In this document: positions 1-8,970 of the stretch, piece after piece | Layout of the letters: the number at the start of each line of letters is the position of its first letter | Position numbering within the stretch: the stretch's first letter is position 1 | Origin: Pseudoalteromonas neustonica | Lineage (GTDB): Bacteria > Pseudomonadota > Gammaproteobacteria > Enterobacterales > Alteromonadaceae | Length of the DNA: 64,000 nucleotides | Assembly (NCBI RefSeq): GCF_001653135.1 | Contig: NZ_BDDS01000007.1 | Location: 1-64,000, forward strand | Reading direction: 5' to 3' | Notes under the pieces: model-generated | What the model was told of the DNA's origin: nothing | The model's database searches: none | What the model saw: the letters and a program-made list of their open reading frames with translations, nothing else | Position numbers and translations under genes: made by a program

Positions 1-40
1 GTTAAGCTAACTTGTACTAATTACCCGTGAGGCTTAACCA
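1..40 (+). rRNA. rrl: 23S rRNA, 3' end only (partial)
   Basis: The window opens inside the last bases of a 23S rRNA gene. The string ending GTGAGGCTTAACC is the conserved 3' terminus of gammaproteobacterial 23S rRNA, and a 5S gene follows about 190 bases later in the same orientation, as in a normal rRNA operon. The exact mature end may be one or two bases off. Confidence 0.9.
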
Positions 41-227
41 TACAACGCCAAACGCGTTTTATGTGACTGTTTAAGCGCAGAAGTTAAGATTGTAGGTCGT
101 GATTTATCGCGACAACTAAAGTAGATTTACTAACAGCTGTAAGCGATAAGCTTAAAGTTGTAAGAAGACAATTATCAGCATTTTCAAATTTTAGTTAGTG
201 CGTAGAGATACGAACTGACACCCAATT
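41..227 (+). other. 23S-5S internal transcribed spacer
   Basis: A spacer of about 187 bases with no tRNA gene visible. It holds the left copy of a 26-bp inverted repeat (91-116) and, at 138-152, two TAAGC-type 7-mers (GTAAGCG, ATAAGCT) related to the heptads found near 28090 and in the large arrays at 51387-51566. It is presumably removed during rRNA maturation. Confidence 0.7.
91..116 (+). repeat. Left arm of 26-bp inverted repeat flanking 5S
   Basis: A 26-base block beginning TGTAGGTCGTGATTTATCGC is found again as its exact reverse complement at 470-495. The left arm lies inside the 23S-5S spacer and so should be transcribed. A diverged relative occurs at 28249-28271. It looks like a dispersed intergenic repeat of this genome rather than a part of the rRNA operon. 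Confidence 0.8.
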
Positions 228-345
228 TGCTTGGTGACAATAGCGTTTTGGACCCACCTGATCCCATGCCGAACTCAGTAGTGAAACGAAACAGCGCCGA
301 TGATAGTGTAGCATTTGTTATGTGAAAGTAGGTCATCGCCAGGCT
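228..345 (+). rRNA. rrf: 5S ribosomal RNA
   Basis: Complete 5S rRNA gene of about 118 bases. The conserved core CCCATGCCGAACTCAGTAGT aligns with E. coli 5S (CCCAUGCCGAACUCAGAAGU), and the ends (TGCTTGGTGAC and GTCATCGCCAGGC) can pair to form helix I. It follows the 23S tail in the same direction and is followed directly by a strong intrinsic terminator, so it closes the rRNA operon. Confidence 0.95.
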
Positions 346-357
346 CCAAATAAAGAA

Positions 358-385
358 AGCCCGACTCATAGAGTCGGGCTTTTTT
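358..385 (+). terminator. Intrinsic terminator of the rRNA operon
   Basis: AGCCCGACTC, a three-base loop ATA, then GAGTCGGGCT form a perfect 10-bp stem followed by a T run. It lies 12 bases after the 5S gene and is the expected end of rRNA transcription. Confidence 0.92.
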
Positions 386-469
386 ACGTCTGCAGGAAAG
401 TGAAAAAGCGAGCAAGGTGGCCAATGTTGCTCAGGCGTTCATCTGAAAGCGATATACCCTCACATATCG

Positions 470-495
470 GTTGTCGCGATAAATCACGACCTACA
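470..495 (-). repeat. Right arm of 26-bp inverted repeat flanking 5S
   Basis: Exact reverse complement of 91-116, placed about 85 bases beyond the rRNA terminator and beside the IS630 remnant. Because the terminator lies between, the two arms should not normally sit in one transcript, which argues for a repeat or recombination origin rather than a pre-rRNA processing stem. Confidence 0.8.
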
Positions 496-584
496 TCTTA
501 CTGAGTTAATACCAATTTGCATAAAGATTAAGTCAATTTTATCCAGTCTCTCACTTTTAACCGTACCAGGAACTGAGGTGGATC

Positions 585-930
585 CATTCCACGCTTGCGA
601 TACCTGTTCGATTATTTCTTCATAACCACTAAATACACGATTTGATAGACAGTGTTGCCGTAGCCAACTCCATACTTGCTCCATTGGGTTTAATTCTGGG
701 GAGTAAGGTGGAAGCTTTATCAACGTTATATTATTAAATGGTTGTACAGTATCAATAAATAGTATGTCAACCAGCACCATCAACGATCACAACTACTGAC
801 GTCCCGGCTCTGTGGCTTTTGATATTAATTCAATTTATTGATACTGCCGCGTGCTGTATTTAGCCGCTTAGCAATATTCGTTCTGTCTTCGCCCTCAAAG
901 AATAATGAAACATCAAGCAAGCGTATACGC
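585..930 (-). pseudogene. IS630-family transposase remnant
   Basis: Two pieces of an IS630-type transposase survive on the minus strand. Near 924-828 a frame reads the N-terminal helix-turn-helix (EGEDRTNIAKRLNTARGSIN) and then stops. Near 805-585 a second piece gives the end of the DDE domain: VVVIVDGAG followed by a stop where a tryptophan is expected, a frame change, then LIKLPPYSPELNPMEQVWSW with the last catalytic Glu region. The middle of the catalytic domain is deleted and the C terminus is cut after the QAWN position. The downstream edge (506-516, TTAATACCAAT) matches the end of the MITE-like element at 13498-13651. It cannot be active. Confidence 0.85.
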
Positions 931-1295
931 TGGCATTACATTTATGTCACCACAAAGGAATGCTATTAATACGTTAAGATTATTATTTGTAAATCGCTGA
1001 TTTTTTTGCTTATTTAAATTTGACTTTTACTTTGTGTTATTTAGCAGGGTCTTCTTTTGGGTTTATAATGGCTCTATCAGTGGTTAATAAGGAAAAATAA
1101 GTAATCATTTAAGTTATATACCATATCAAATTAATCAAGAAAGGAGGTGCTAACTAAAAATACCTCTAAGTTATCCAATCGTAATGTATCATTTCAATAG
1201 CCCACAAGCACAACTCTACTTCAAACAAAAATAAACAATACACGTCAAGGTAACCTTAATGTGGGTTCAGTTGTGCCTTTAAATAAGGAAAAATA
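931..1295. other. AT-rich intergenic stretch with decayed small frame
   Basis: About 365 bases with no intact gene. It contains a strong Shine-Dalgarno-like AAAGGAGGTG at 1140-1149 with no ATG at the right distance. A plus-strand frame from GTG 1147 to TAA 1296 is broken by TAG at 1198, and its end overlaps the ATG of the next gene (TAATG). A 15-base direct repeat, AATAAGGAAAAATAA, lies at 1086-1100 and again at 1282-1296, where it forms the ribosome binding site of the next gene. It probably holds the remains of a small upstream gene or leader. Confidence 0.45.
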
Positions 1296-1577
1296 ATGGA
1301 AGAAAAGAATAATAAAAGTAATTATAAAGACTGTGTTTTCGTCACAATTAATACCTATAAGGAAAAACCAGAAGTAAAGCAAGAAAGTTCTGATTCAAGT
1401 GGTTTTCTTGGTGGATATGAGGTTTTTTTGTTCATTGTATTTGAACACATATTTGACTACATATTGGAATTAACATTCAATTGGGTTGGTTTTACTATCT
1501 TCCCTCATATAGTGAATTTCTTGATAATTAATATTCCTTTAGAGTATTTAGCAATTCTCCACAATCTGATTGTTTAA
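1296..1577 (+). CDS. Small hydrophobic protein of unknown function
   Basis: I do not recognise this 93-residue protein. The first 35 residues are polar and lysine/glutamate rich. From about residue 36 (GFLGGYEVFLFIVFEHIF) the chain becomes strongly hydrophobic and could span the inner membrane twice (about 41-58 and 64-90). A ribosome binding site (AAGGA) sits at a good distance from the ATG and an intrinsic hairpin follows at 1655-1676, which favours a real gene. It is very AT-rich compared with the surrounding housekeeping genes and sits next to an IS remnant, so it may be horizontally acquired or lineage-specific. Confidence 0.5.
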   Translation: MEEKNNKSNYKDCVFVTINTYKEKPEVKQESSDSSGFLGGYEVFLFIVFEHIFDYILELTFNWVGFTIFPHIVNFLIINIPLEYLAILHNLIV

Positions 1578-1654
1578 TATGAAATGTTGGCACTTGTTAA
1601 TAAAAAGTATCTAATTTTTATTGTAAAAATAATGTTACAAATTAGATGGTAGAA

Positions 1655-1682
1655 AGCCCTCGCAGTTAAGAGGGCTATTTCT
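1655..1682. terminator. Intrinsic terminator between convergent genes
   Basis: AGCCCTC, an eight-base loop, and GAGGGCT form a 7-bp GC-rich stem followed by ATTTCTTTCT. It lies between the small plus-strand gene and the 3' end of the minus-strand nuclease gene. The T-rich side serves the plus strand best; on the minus strand the stem is followed by TTCTACC. Confidence 0.7.
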
Positions 1683-1704
1683 TTCTAACCTAGCTTGAGT
1701 CTTT

Positions 1705-3327
1705 TTACCAAATCATCTCTACAAATTCAGGATGATCGACAAATGGATTGCGATTACCTTGATGCTCAAATGCGGCTTGGTTTCTATCTAGTTCAAGTTG
1801 ACTGACAGGATCACTATTATGCCAATTAACCAACATAGTTACCGCCCAGTTTTCAAACACTTGGTTTGATGTGCCATTAAGTACTGCGTTGCTGTAAGTG
1901 GTGTTATTTTGCCAACTACCAATAACGTTCTCATAGCGTGTTGCCATGTAAAAGTAGGCGCGAGCAAAGTCACCTTTAAATTCATCAATTGGCTCAAATA
2001 CAGTGCCTGAATAATTTAATGAACTTGAAGCGGTGCCAAGTTTGCTGCCATTGCTTGAGGTATATGTTGCGCTGCCTACATCACCAAATGGAAAGTTACT
2101 GCGTTTTGAATTAACGTAACCATCGGTTGCAAAAATATGATGTACATCTGAGTTCATAGGTTCAATTTTACCGCCAAACCAGCTCTTAGGAAAAGAGTGT
2201 TCTCGATTGTAGCAATCGCCTTCACTGCGATAAGTTCCGCATTGATTAGTCACTGCTACATAATTAAAGCTATCTTGCCCGGCTGGTTTTTCTGAATAGC
2301 GATCGAGAATTGAGTTGTCATTTTCAAAATACTTATCACGAGATGCGCTATCGTAAAAACTCCAAATGGCAGAATAACCCTGTGAGTTATGACCTTTAAT
2401 AATATTATAAAGCTCAGTTTTTAAAGCGTAGCCTGTAAGTCCCTGTGTAGTCACATAATAGCCTGTAGGGTCAACGGGTGGGGTAACAGGATCGGTATTG
2501 CCTAATGTGAAAGGTGTAGCTTGTGAGTGCTCAAAGCTAGCGCCGTTGGCAAGGGCTGTTTGTCCTTGGTTTAATGTATAGCTGCCATTGCCAAATGAGC
2601 AGCAGATACCATCACCATAGCTGTCAAAAATACTAAAGGTGTAATCACCATCAATAAGGCAGGCTTGTTCGTTATAAGTTGTGTTGCCGGTATAACTGCT
2701 ACCCGATGCAACCGTAATATTTTGGTGATTGGTAATTTGCCAGCTGGTTTCTTCGCCATAGTTATCGGTTGCGAGTGTTAAATCTACAGTGTTATCAGCA
2801 CAGCCTGGCGGTGGGGGTGTAACCGTTGCGGTTGGTGTGAAGCTATCTACATACACAGTCTCATTGCCATCAAAGCCATTTACATCGTAAAAACGCAGTC
2901 CAACAGCAATAGTGGTGTTGCTCGAAGCGGTGTATTGATAACTTATTTCTTGCCATTGGTTTAATAGTGCCGGATTGGAATAGCTTTGATAACCGTTGGC
3001 GAATAGGCGTGCTTTAACACCTCCTTCAGTGTGGTAAACCCACGTTGAGAATAAATAACTTTGTCCCGCTTCTACGTTAACTTGCTGTAATAGATCAGTG
3101 CTACTTTGGCTGGCGGTTGTGACGACTACTTTAGCAGCTAATACTCCCGAATTAACTACTGAGCTATTCGCTGAAAGAGCAATGCCAGAATCAATTGTAC
3201 TCCAACCTTCTGGTGCACCGTTTACCCAATTTTCAAAGCCACCATTAGTAATGGTGGCTGCGCTTGATAGTGAAGTACACAATAGTGTACTGGCTAGTAT
3301 GTGCTTTTTATATGTCCCGTGTGACAT
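1705..3327 (-). CDS. Secreted endonuclease I-family nuclease with N-terminal accessory domains
   Basis: Extracellular DNase/RNase of the endonuclease I family (EndA-like, beta-beta-alpha metal fold), 540 residues. The start is set at 3327 because AAAGGAAA precedes this ATG and a signal peptide (hydrophobic core ILASTLLCTSLSSAA) follows. Residues about 25-170 look like a carbohydrate-binding-type jelly roll (NGGFENWVNGAPEGWS). Residues about 175-260 form a CADNTVDL...DGICC module common in secreted Alteromonadales enzymes. The catalytic domain covers about 290-540, with YNREHSFPKSWFGG (His near 377), DVHHIFATD and a terminal NPFVDHPEFVEMIW. It probably recycles extracellular DNA for nutrients. 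It is monocistronic. The longer frame to 3402 lacks a good ribosome site. Confidence 0.88.
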   Translation of the reverse strand: MSHGTYKKHILASTLLCTSLSSAATITNGGFENWVNGAPEGWSTIDSGIALSANSSVVNSGVLAAKVVVTTASQSSTDLLQQVNVEAGQSYLFSTWVYHTEGGVKARLFANGYQSYSNPALLNQWQEISYQYTASSNTTIAVGLRFYDVNGFDGNETVYVDSFTPTATVTPPPPGCADNTVDLTLATDNYGEETSWQITNHQNITVASGSSYTGNTTYNEQACLIDGDYTFSIFDSYGDGICCSFGNGSYTLNQGQTALANGASFEHSQATPFTLGNTDPVTPPVDPTGYYVTTQGLTGYALKTELYNIIKGHNSQGYSAIWSFYDSASRDKYFENDNSILDRYSEKPAGQDSFNYVAVTNQCGTYRSEGDCYNREHSFPKSWFGGKIEPMNSDVHHIFATDGYVNSKRSNFPFGDVGSATYTSSNGSKLGTASSSLNYSGTVFEPIDEFKGDFARAYFYMATRYENVIGSWQNNTTYSNAVLNGTSNQVFENWAVTMLVNWHNSDPVSQLELDRNQAAFEHQGNRNPFVDHPEFVEMIW

Positions 3328-3736
3328 GGTGTTTCCTTTTATTTTATTTTTATGTTCTATAACTGAACCAGAATAATATACCTTACAACTTCCATGTTGC
3401 ATAATTGTTAATGTTCAGCTGTTTGCAAATATAAGTGATTTAATTATGAACTATTTTTGTTACCGCTTTATTTACTATTTATAAGTAAAAGCTTAAATTG
3501 CTCAAATTTTAGCTTTTAATCTGTTTTTGAAGGTATTTATATAAGTTCATAACTAAATGGAATAACAAAGCAGATTCTATTCTTTTTTTATTCGCCCATA
3601 CCCCGTTATTCTTCACACTCAAAGAATCCTCTAAGGCTAGATTGTAGCCATAGAGTTGAGGCAAATTTTAGGCAAAGTGATTAACTTAAATAGTGTCATT
3701 TCGCAGATAACTTTCAGGGTTACGGGGAATCAATTC
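3328..3736. other. Divergent promoter region nuclease / cysJ
   Basis: About 400 bases separating the minus-strand nuclease gene from the plus-strand cysJIH operon. It is AT-rich and must hold promoters for both. I see ATAA/TTATT-rich segments at 3536-3590 of the kind CysB binds, but no site clear enough to call. An in-frame ATG at 3656 upstream of cysJ is not used in my call, because homologues start at 3737. Confidence 0.5.
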
Positions 3737-5545
3737 ATGTTGTTAGGTCAACTTAATGCGCTAGCAAGTCCGCTATCGCAAGAGCAAGTACAAAAGCTGC
3801 AAGGTTTAGTGGCTGAGCTTAATCCAATTCAGCAAGCTTGGGTAAGTGGTTACCTTGCTGCGAATGCCAATACGGCCAACTTAGGTGGTGTTGTAGGTGC
3901 TGCGCCAAGTGCAGGTGAGGCGGCAGCGTTGACCATTTTATATGGCTCGCAAACTGGTAACTCAAAAGGCGTTGCAACTAAGCTCAAAGAACAGGCTGAA
4001 TCACGTGGTTTAGCCGTGAAACTAGTAAGCATGTCTGATTACAAACCAACAGCCCTGAAAAAAGAAAAATTCCTTACGGTCGTGGTTTCAACTTACGGTG
4101 AAGGTGAGCCGCCAGAAGATGCGGAAACATTGCATGAATTTTTAGCAACCAAAAAAGCACCTAAGCTTGATGGTGTTAAAATAGCGGTTATTGGTTTAGG
4201 CGATTCAAGCTATGAGTTCTTCTGCCAAACGGCAAAAGATTTTGAAGAGCGTTTAAATAAATTAGGTGCAGAGACTATTTATCAGCGCGCTGATTTAGAT
4301 GTTGATTATGATGATGAAGCGGCAACGTGGATCACGGGTGCACTTGATGCGTTTGAACCTGATTTAAAAGCACAGCAAGGTGCAACTGGTGGGCAAGTGG
4401 TTTCATTTGGTGCACCAGCAATTGCTGCCAGCCAATATACCAAGCAAAACCCATTTGCGGCAGAGCTGAGTTTAGTACAAAAGATTACTGGCCGTGATTC
4501 AACCAAAGATGTTCGTCACGTTGAAATTTCATTAGAAGGCTCAGATATTACCTATACGCCGGGTGACTCACTAGGTGTTTACTTCCTAAATGATGAAGCA
4601 TTAGTTGATGAAGTGCTGACACTGACTCAAATTGATGGCGCAACGAGCGTAAAGTTAGGCGATGTTGAATTAAGTGTTCGTGATGCATTAATCGAGAAAC
4701 TTGAGCTCACTCAGTCATACCCTGGCTTTGTTGAAAAATATGCAATCGCGACAGGTACGCCTGAGTTATTAAAGCTAGTTGAAGATAAAGCGGCAATGCG
4801 TGAATACATTGAACCTCGTCAAATCTTCGACGTGATCCGTCAAAATCCAGCTGTGCTTGAAGCGCAAACATTAGTTGATTGCCTGCGTAAGTTACAAGCG
4901 CGTTTGTATTCAATTGCATCAAGCCAAGCTGAAGTAGAAGACGAAGTGCACTTAACGATTGGCCTTGTTGAATTTGATGCATTTGGTAGCGAGCATTTAG
5001 GTGGTTGTTCTGGTTATTTAGCACGTCGTGCTGAAGAAGGCTGTAAAGTTAAAGTATTCAGCGAGCATAATGATAACTTCCGCCTACCAGCGAATGATGA
5101 AACACCGGTGATCATGGTAGGCCCAGGTACCGGTATTGCGCCGTTTCGTGCATTTTTACAAGAGCGTGATGCCCGTGAAGCATCAGGTAAAAACTGGTTG
5201 TTCTTTGGTAACCCACACTTTACGCAAGATTTCTTATATCAAGTAGAAATTCAAGGTTACTTAAAATCTGGTCTATTAAGCCAAGTTGATGTGGCGTTTA
5301 GCCGCGATCAAGCTGAGAAAGTCTATGTACAAGATAAGCTACGTAGTAACAGCAAAGCCGTATTTGAATGGCTAGAAGCCGGCGCGCACTTTTATATCTG
5401 TGGTGATGCAAACCGCATGGCGAAAGATGTTCATCAAGCCTTAGTTGATATCATCAAAGAAAATAGTGGCAAAAACGATGAAGACGCTGAACAGTATTTA
5501 AAAGATTTACGTAGCGCCAACCGCTATCAGAAAGACGTTTATTAA
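3737..5545 (+). CDS. cysJ: Sulfite reductase [NADPH] flavoprotein alpha subunit
   Basis: Carries electrons from NADPH through FAD and FMN to the CysI hemoprotein for reduction of sulfite to sulfide in cysteine synthesis. The 602-residue length fits E. coli CysJ (599). Domains in order: flavodoxin-like FMN domain (about 65-205, SQTGNSKGVA, STYGEGEPPE, GLGDSSYEFF), FAD-binding region (about 235-455, RLYSIASSQAE), and NADPH-binding domain (about 460-602, GPGTGIAPFRAFLQER, ICGDANRMAKDV), ending in YQKDVY. The start at 3737 was chosen because the homologous N terminus begins MLLGQLNALASPLS and a GGGGA lies upstream. First gene of cysJIH; cysI follows after 64 bases. Confidence 0.95.
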   Translation: MLLGQLNALASPLSQEQVQKLQGLVAELNPIQQAWVSGYLAANANTANLGGVVGAAPSAGEAAALTILYGSQTGNSKGVATKLKEQAESRGLAVKLVSMSDYKPTALKKEKFLTVVVSTYGEGEPPEDAETLHEFLATKKAPKLDGVKIAVIGLGDSSYEFFCQTAKDFEERLNKLGAETIYQRADLDVDYDDEAATWITGALDAFEPDLKAQQGATGGQVVSFGAPAIAASQYTKQNPFAAELSLVQKITGRDSTKDVRHVEISLEGSDITYTPGDSLGVYFLNDEALVDEVLTLTQIDGATSVKLGDVELSVRDALIEKLELTQSYPGFVEKYAIATGTPELLKLVEDKAAMREYIEPRQIFDVIRQNPAVLEAQTLVDCLRKLQARLYSIASSQAEVEDEVHLTIGLVEFDAFGSEHLGGCSGYLARRAEEGCKVKVFSEHNDNFRLPANDETPVIMVGPGTGIAPFRAFLQERDAREASGKNWLFFGNPHFTQDFLYQVEIQGYLKSGLLSQVDVAFSRDQAEKVYVQDKLRSNSKAVFEWLEAGAHFYICGDANRMAKDVHQALVDIIKENSGKNDEDAEQYLKDLRSANRYQKDVY

Positions 5546-5609
5546 AGTTAAACGTTGCTTACTTTGTTAAAAGTTAACAGCCGTCACTGTAACTAATTTA
5601 GGATTTACC

Positions 5610-7307
5610 ATGAGCGAACAAGATAAAAACGTAAAGCTTTCTGATAACGAGCGTTTGAAAAGAGAAAGTAACTTTTTACGCGGCACGATTGAGCAAGATT
5701 TACAAAATGAGATCACCGGTGGCTTTACTGCTGATAACTTTCAGTTAATCCGCTTCCACGGTATGTATCAACAAGACGACCGTGATATTCGTGGTGAGCG
5801 CGCCAAGCAAAAGCTTGAGCCACTTCATAACGTAATGCTACGAGCACGTATGCCGGGCGGTATTATTCAGCCAGCACAATGGCTAGCGATTGATAAATTT
5901 GCCGATGACAAAACCAGCTACGGCAGTATTCGTTTAACGACCCGTCAAACATTCCAGTTTCACGGTGTATTAAAGCCAAATATTAAAGGCATGCACCAAA
6001 TGCTTGATAGCGTGGGCATTGACTCAATCGCTACAGCTGGGGACGTTAACCGTAATGTACTGTGTACAACTAATCCAGTTGAGTCTGAGCTTCATCAAGA
6101 GGCGTACGATTGGGCTGCGAAAATTTCTGAACATTTATTACCAAAAACTAAAGCCTATGCTGAAATTTGGTTAAATGGCGAAAAAGCACAGACCACAGAA
6201 GAGCCAATTTTGGGGTCTAATTATTTACCACGTAAGTTTAAAACTACGGTAACCATTCCGCCAAATAACGAAGTGGATGTGCATGCGAATGACTTAAACT
6301 TTGTAGCAATTGCTGATAACGGCAAGCTAGTTGGTTTTAACGTTTTAGTGGGCGGTGGCCTTGCTATGACTCATGGCGATACTGCAACGTACCCACGCAA
6401 AGCCGATGACTTTGGCTTTATCGCGTTAGAAGATACGCTAAAAATTGCTGAGCATGTGGTATCTGTTCAGCGTGATTGGGGTAACCGCTCAAACCGTAAA
6501 AATGCAAAAACTAAATACACGCTAGACCGTGTAGGGTCTGATGTATTTAAGGCCGAAGTTGAAGCGCGTTCAGGTGTTAAATTTGCACCGAGTCGCCCGT
6601 TTGAGTTTACTCATCGAGGGGATCGCATTGGTTGGGTTGAAGGTATTGATGGTAAGCATCACTTAACATTATTTATTCAAAGTGGTCGTATTTTAGATTA
6701 CCCAGGTAAACCACTTAAAACAGGTTGTCGTAAAATTGCAGAAGTTCACCAAGGTGATATGCGTATGACGGCAAATCAAAATTTGATCATTGCCGGTGTG
6801 CCAGCAGATCAAAAAGCAGTGATTGAAGAAATTGCCCGTAACCATGGTTTGATTGACGACAAAGATTCAGAGCAGCGTAAAAATTCAATGGCATGCGTGG
6901 CACTGCCAACATGCCCATTAGCGATGGCAGAAGCTGAACGTTACTTACCAAGTTTAATTGAAAAAACCGAAGCGTTACTTGCTAAGCATGGTATTCCTGA
7001 TGACAGCATCATTATGCGTGTTGTTGGTTGCCCAAATGGCTGTGGCCGCGCAATGCTTGCAGAAGCAGGTTTAGTTGGTAAAGGCCCAGGTAAATACAAT
7101 GTGTACTTAGGTGGTAACCTTGAAGGCACACGTATTCCTAAGTTGTATTTAGAAAATGTCGGTGAAGATGTATATCTAGAAGCCTTTGATAAATTAATAG
7201 GTCAATGGGCGAGTGAACGTAATGACGGCGAATGTTTTGGTGATTTTGTGATCCGCAAAGGCATAGTCGCTGAAGTTAAAGTCTCAGTCACCGACTTTTA
7301 CGCATAA
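5610..7307 (+). CDS. cysI: Sulfite reductase [NADPH] hemoprotein beta subunit
   Basis: Catalytic subunit that reduces sulfite to sulfide by six electrons on a coupled siroheme-[4Fe-4S] centre. The 565 residues compare with 570 in E. coli. The four cluster cysteines are present in the two expected motifs, [16 protein letters not shown] (about 430) and [15 protein letters not shown] (about 473). Substrate-binding arginines fall in [14 protein letters not shown]. The gene lies between cysJ and cysH, with cysH 43 bases downstream, so the three are one assimilatory sulfate reduction operon. Nothing is missing or broken. Confidence 0.96.
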   Translation: MSEQDKNVKLSDNERLKRESNFLRGTIEQDLQNEITGGFTADNFQLIRFHGMYQQDDRDIRGERAKQKLEPLHNVMLRARMPGGIIQPAQWLAIDKFADDKTSYGSIRLTTRQTFQFHGVLKPNIKGMHQMLDSVGIDSIATAGDVNRNVLCTTNPVESELHQEAYDWAAKISEHLLPKTKAYAEIWLNGEKAQTTEEPILGSNYLPRKFKTTVTIPPNNEVDVHANDLNFVAIADNGKLVGFNVLVGGGLAMTHGDTATYPRKADDFGFIALEDTLKIAEHVVSVQRDWGNRSNRKNAKTKYTLDRVGSDVFKAEVEARSGVKFAPSRPFEFTHRGDRIGWVEGIDGKHHLTLFIQSGRILDYPGKPLKTGCRKIAEVHQGDMRMTANQNLIIAGVPADQKAVIEEIARNHGLIDDKDSEQRKNSMACVALPTCPLAMAEAERYLPSLIEKTEALLAKHGIPDDSIIMRVVGCPNGCGRAMLAEAGLVGKGPGKYNVYLGGNLEGTRIPKLYLENVGEDVYLEAFDKLIGQWASERNDGECFGDFVIRKGIVAEVKVSVTDFYA

Positions 7308-7350
7308 TTTAAAGCCGATGCAACACATCGGCTAAGGTTTGGAATTTACT

Positions 7351-8091
7351 ATGAGTGAATTTAAAAACATTTTAAAGCTTGATAAAGAAAGCCAAGCAGC
7401 GATGCTGGCTGACGCAAATGGCATGCTTAAAGAGCTAACTGCTGAGCAGCGTGTAGCGTGGGCACTTGAAAATTTGCCTGACACACAATTTTTATCATCA
7501 AGCTTTGGTATTCAAGCCGCTGTGATGTTGCATTTAGTAACCTCGCAAAAGCCAGATATTCCCGTGGTTCTTACTGATACTGGTTATTTATTTCCAGAGA
7601 CCTATCAGTTTATTGAGCAATTAACCGAGCGTTTATCACTGAATTTAAAAGTGTATAAATCGCACCTTAGCCCAGCATGGCAAGAGGCTAAATTCGGTAA
7701 GCTATGGGAGCAAGGTGAAGCGGGTATTAAGCAATATAATCAGCTTAATAAAGTTGAGCCAATGACTCGCGCATTAAAAGATATTGACGCAGGCACATGG
7801 TTTAGCGGCTTACGTCGTGATCAAGCATCATCGCGCGCTGATAAGCAAGTGATTGAAATTAGCCGTGGCACAGTGAAAGTTTATCCTATTATTGAATGGT
7901 CAAACCGTGATGTGTATCAGTACCTAACTAAGCACGGTTTATCGTATCACCCATTATGGGAGCAAGGTTATGTGTCGATGGGAGATGTGCATACTACACG
8001 TAAGTTAGAGCCGGGTATGACTGAAGAAGAAACGCGTTTCTTTGGCTTAAATCGCGAATGTGGTCTACATATTGACGGCGATGGAATTTAA
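7351..8091 (+). CDS. cysH: Phosphoadenylyl-sulfate (PAPS) reductase
   Basis: Thioredoxin-dependent reduction of PAPS to sulfite, the step before CysJI. 246 residues, against 244 in E. coli. The PP-loop type nucleotide site is at [15 protein letters not shown] (about 49), followed by [13 protein letters not shown] and the C-terminal redox motif ECGLH with the catalytic cysteine. There is no CC...CxxC cluster motif, so it is the PAPS rather than the APS type. The start at 7351 (MSEFKNIL) is preferred over an in-frame TTG at 7339 because GGTTTGGAA gives a spaced ribosome site. Last gene of the operon, closed by a terminator. Confidence 0.95.
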   Translation: MSEFKNILKLDKESQAAMLADANGMLKELTAEQRVAWALENLPDTQFLSSSFGIQAAVMLHLVTSQKPDIPVVLTDTGYLFPETYQFIEQLTERLSLNLKVYKSHLSPAWQEAKFGKLWEQGEAGIKQYNQLNKVEPMTRALKDIDAGTWFSGLRRDQASSRADKQVIEISRGTVKVYPIIEWSNRDVYQYLTKHGLSYHPLWEQGYVSMGDVHTTRKLEPGMTEEETRFFGLNRECGLHIDGDGI

Positions 8092-8117
8092 TTCTTTTTA
8101 ATTAGTATTATTTTAAA

Positions 8118-8142
8118 AACGCAGCACACGCTGCGTTTTTTT
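8118..8142 (+). terminator. Intrinsic terminator after cysH
   Basis: AACGCAGC, loop ACAC, GCTGCGTT and a T run form a clear rho-independent terminator 26 bases after the cysH stop, ending the cysJIH transcript. Confidence 0.9.
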
Positions 8143-8189
8143 GTAAATGTAGTATGCTTAATAACCAGTTTGTTATGTGAATCGCATTT

Positions 8190-8927
8190 ATGAAACAATT
8201 CTGTCTGCTTTTTTTCTTACTTATGTCAGCTTCTGCAGTTGCGGATAGTTTTCGTATTGCATTGCCTGATGAAGACTACCCGCCCTATCATTTTGTGGAC
8301 ACGCAGCATAAAGGTATTTTAAACGAGCTTCTGGTTCTTTTTTCAGAGGCTTCAGAGGTAGATATTGAGTATATATTTGCACCGGAAAAACGATCTGCGA
8401 AGATGTTACAGCAAGGCTATGTTGATGCGCGGATGGAATCAGAGGTTTGGCTTATCGGTGATGAATCTTATTATTGGAGCCAAGAAATAGCGATAGTCGA
8501 AGACGTACTGGTAGTGTCTCATGGCACTAAGCTAATTGACTTTAAAGAGTTGAATAGTTTAAAAGACGGGATATTACTAGGGCGGTTTGGTTATGTTTAT
8601 CCAAAATATGAATTACTAGTGAATAGTAACGTACTGCATCGTGAGAACTTTTATTCAGATCTAGATATACTGCAAAGTCTCTATAGTGATACACCTATGA
8701 GTAAGCGCTTTACCATTATGTCGAGAGATGTGGTGAATTGGTATATCAAAAAACACCCGCACCTATCGCAATTAGTTATAAGTGATTTCAATGTTGGTAA
8801 AGCACCACTTCAGTTGCAATTTTCATACACTCCAAAGGGAAGAAAGCTTGTTCGAGAGTTTAATCTTTTTTTAAAAGAGCTGAAAGAAAGTAAAGAGCTT
8901 GCTAGTATAATTAGCCGCTACCAGTAA
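8190..8927 (+). CDS. Periplasmic substrate-binding protein, family 3 (orphan)
   Basis: A 245-residue exported protein with a clear signal peptide (residues 1-18, FCLLFFLLMSASAVADS). The body resembles the amino-acid-type solute-binding fold (family 3): FRIALPDEDYPPYHFVD near the N terminus, a two-lobe length, and a C-terminal helix pair ending in ELASIISRYQ. No permease or ATPase gene is nearby, so it may feed a distant transporter, act as a sensor subunit, or be one of the many stand-alone binding-like proteins of Alteromonadales. The ligand cannot be read from the sequence. A second binding-like protein lies close by on the other strand (9511-10329). Confidence 0.75.
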   Translation: MKQFCLLFFLLMSASAVADSFRIALPDEDYPPYHFVDTQHKGILNELLVLFSEASEVDIEYIFAPEKRSAKMLQQGYVDARMESEVWLIGDESYYWSQEIAIVEDVLVVSHGTKLIDFKELNSLKDGILLGRFGYVYPKYELLVNSNVLHRENFYSDLDILQSLYSDTPMSKRFTIMSRDVVNWYIKKHPHLSQLVISDFNVGKAPLQLQFSYTPKGRKLVREFNLFLKELKESKELASIISRYQ

Positions 8928-8970
8928 AGGTAGTTTATGAATGGCTTACTTTTAACCCAAAGGATTGATT

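Noticed and set aside
91..495. rRNA processing stem around 5S
   Set aside because: The strong terminator at 358-385 lies between the arms, so the right arm should not be in the normal transcript.
322..504. 60-residue plus-strand open frame
   Set aside because: It runs through the 5S gene, its terminator and the inverted repeat; it has no ribosome site.
3656..3736. Longer N terminus for cysJ
   Set aside because: No ribosome site at 3656, and the added residues are absent from CysJ proteins.
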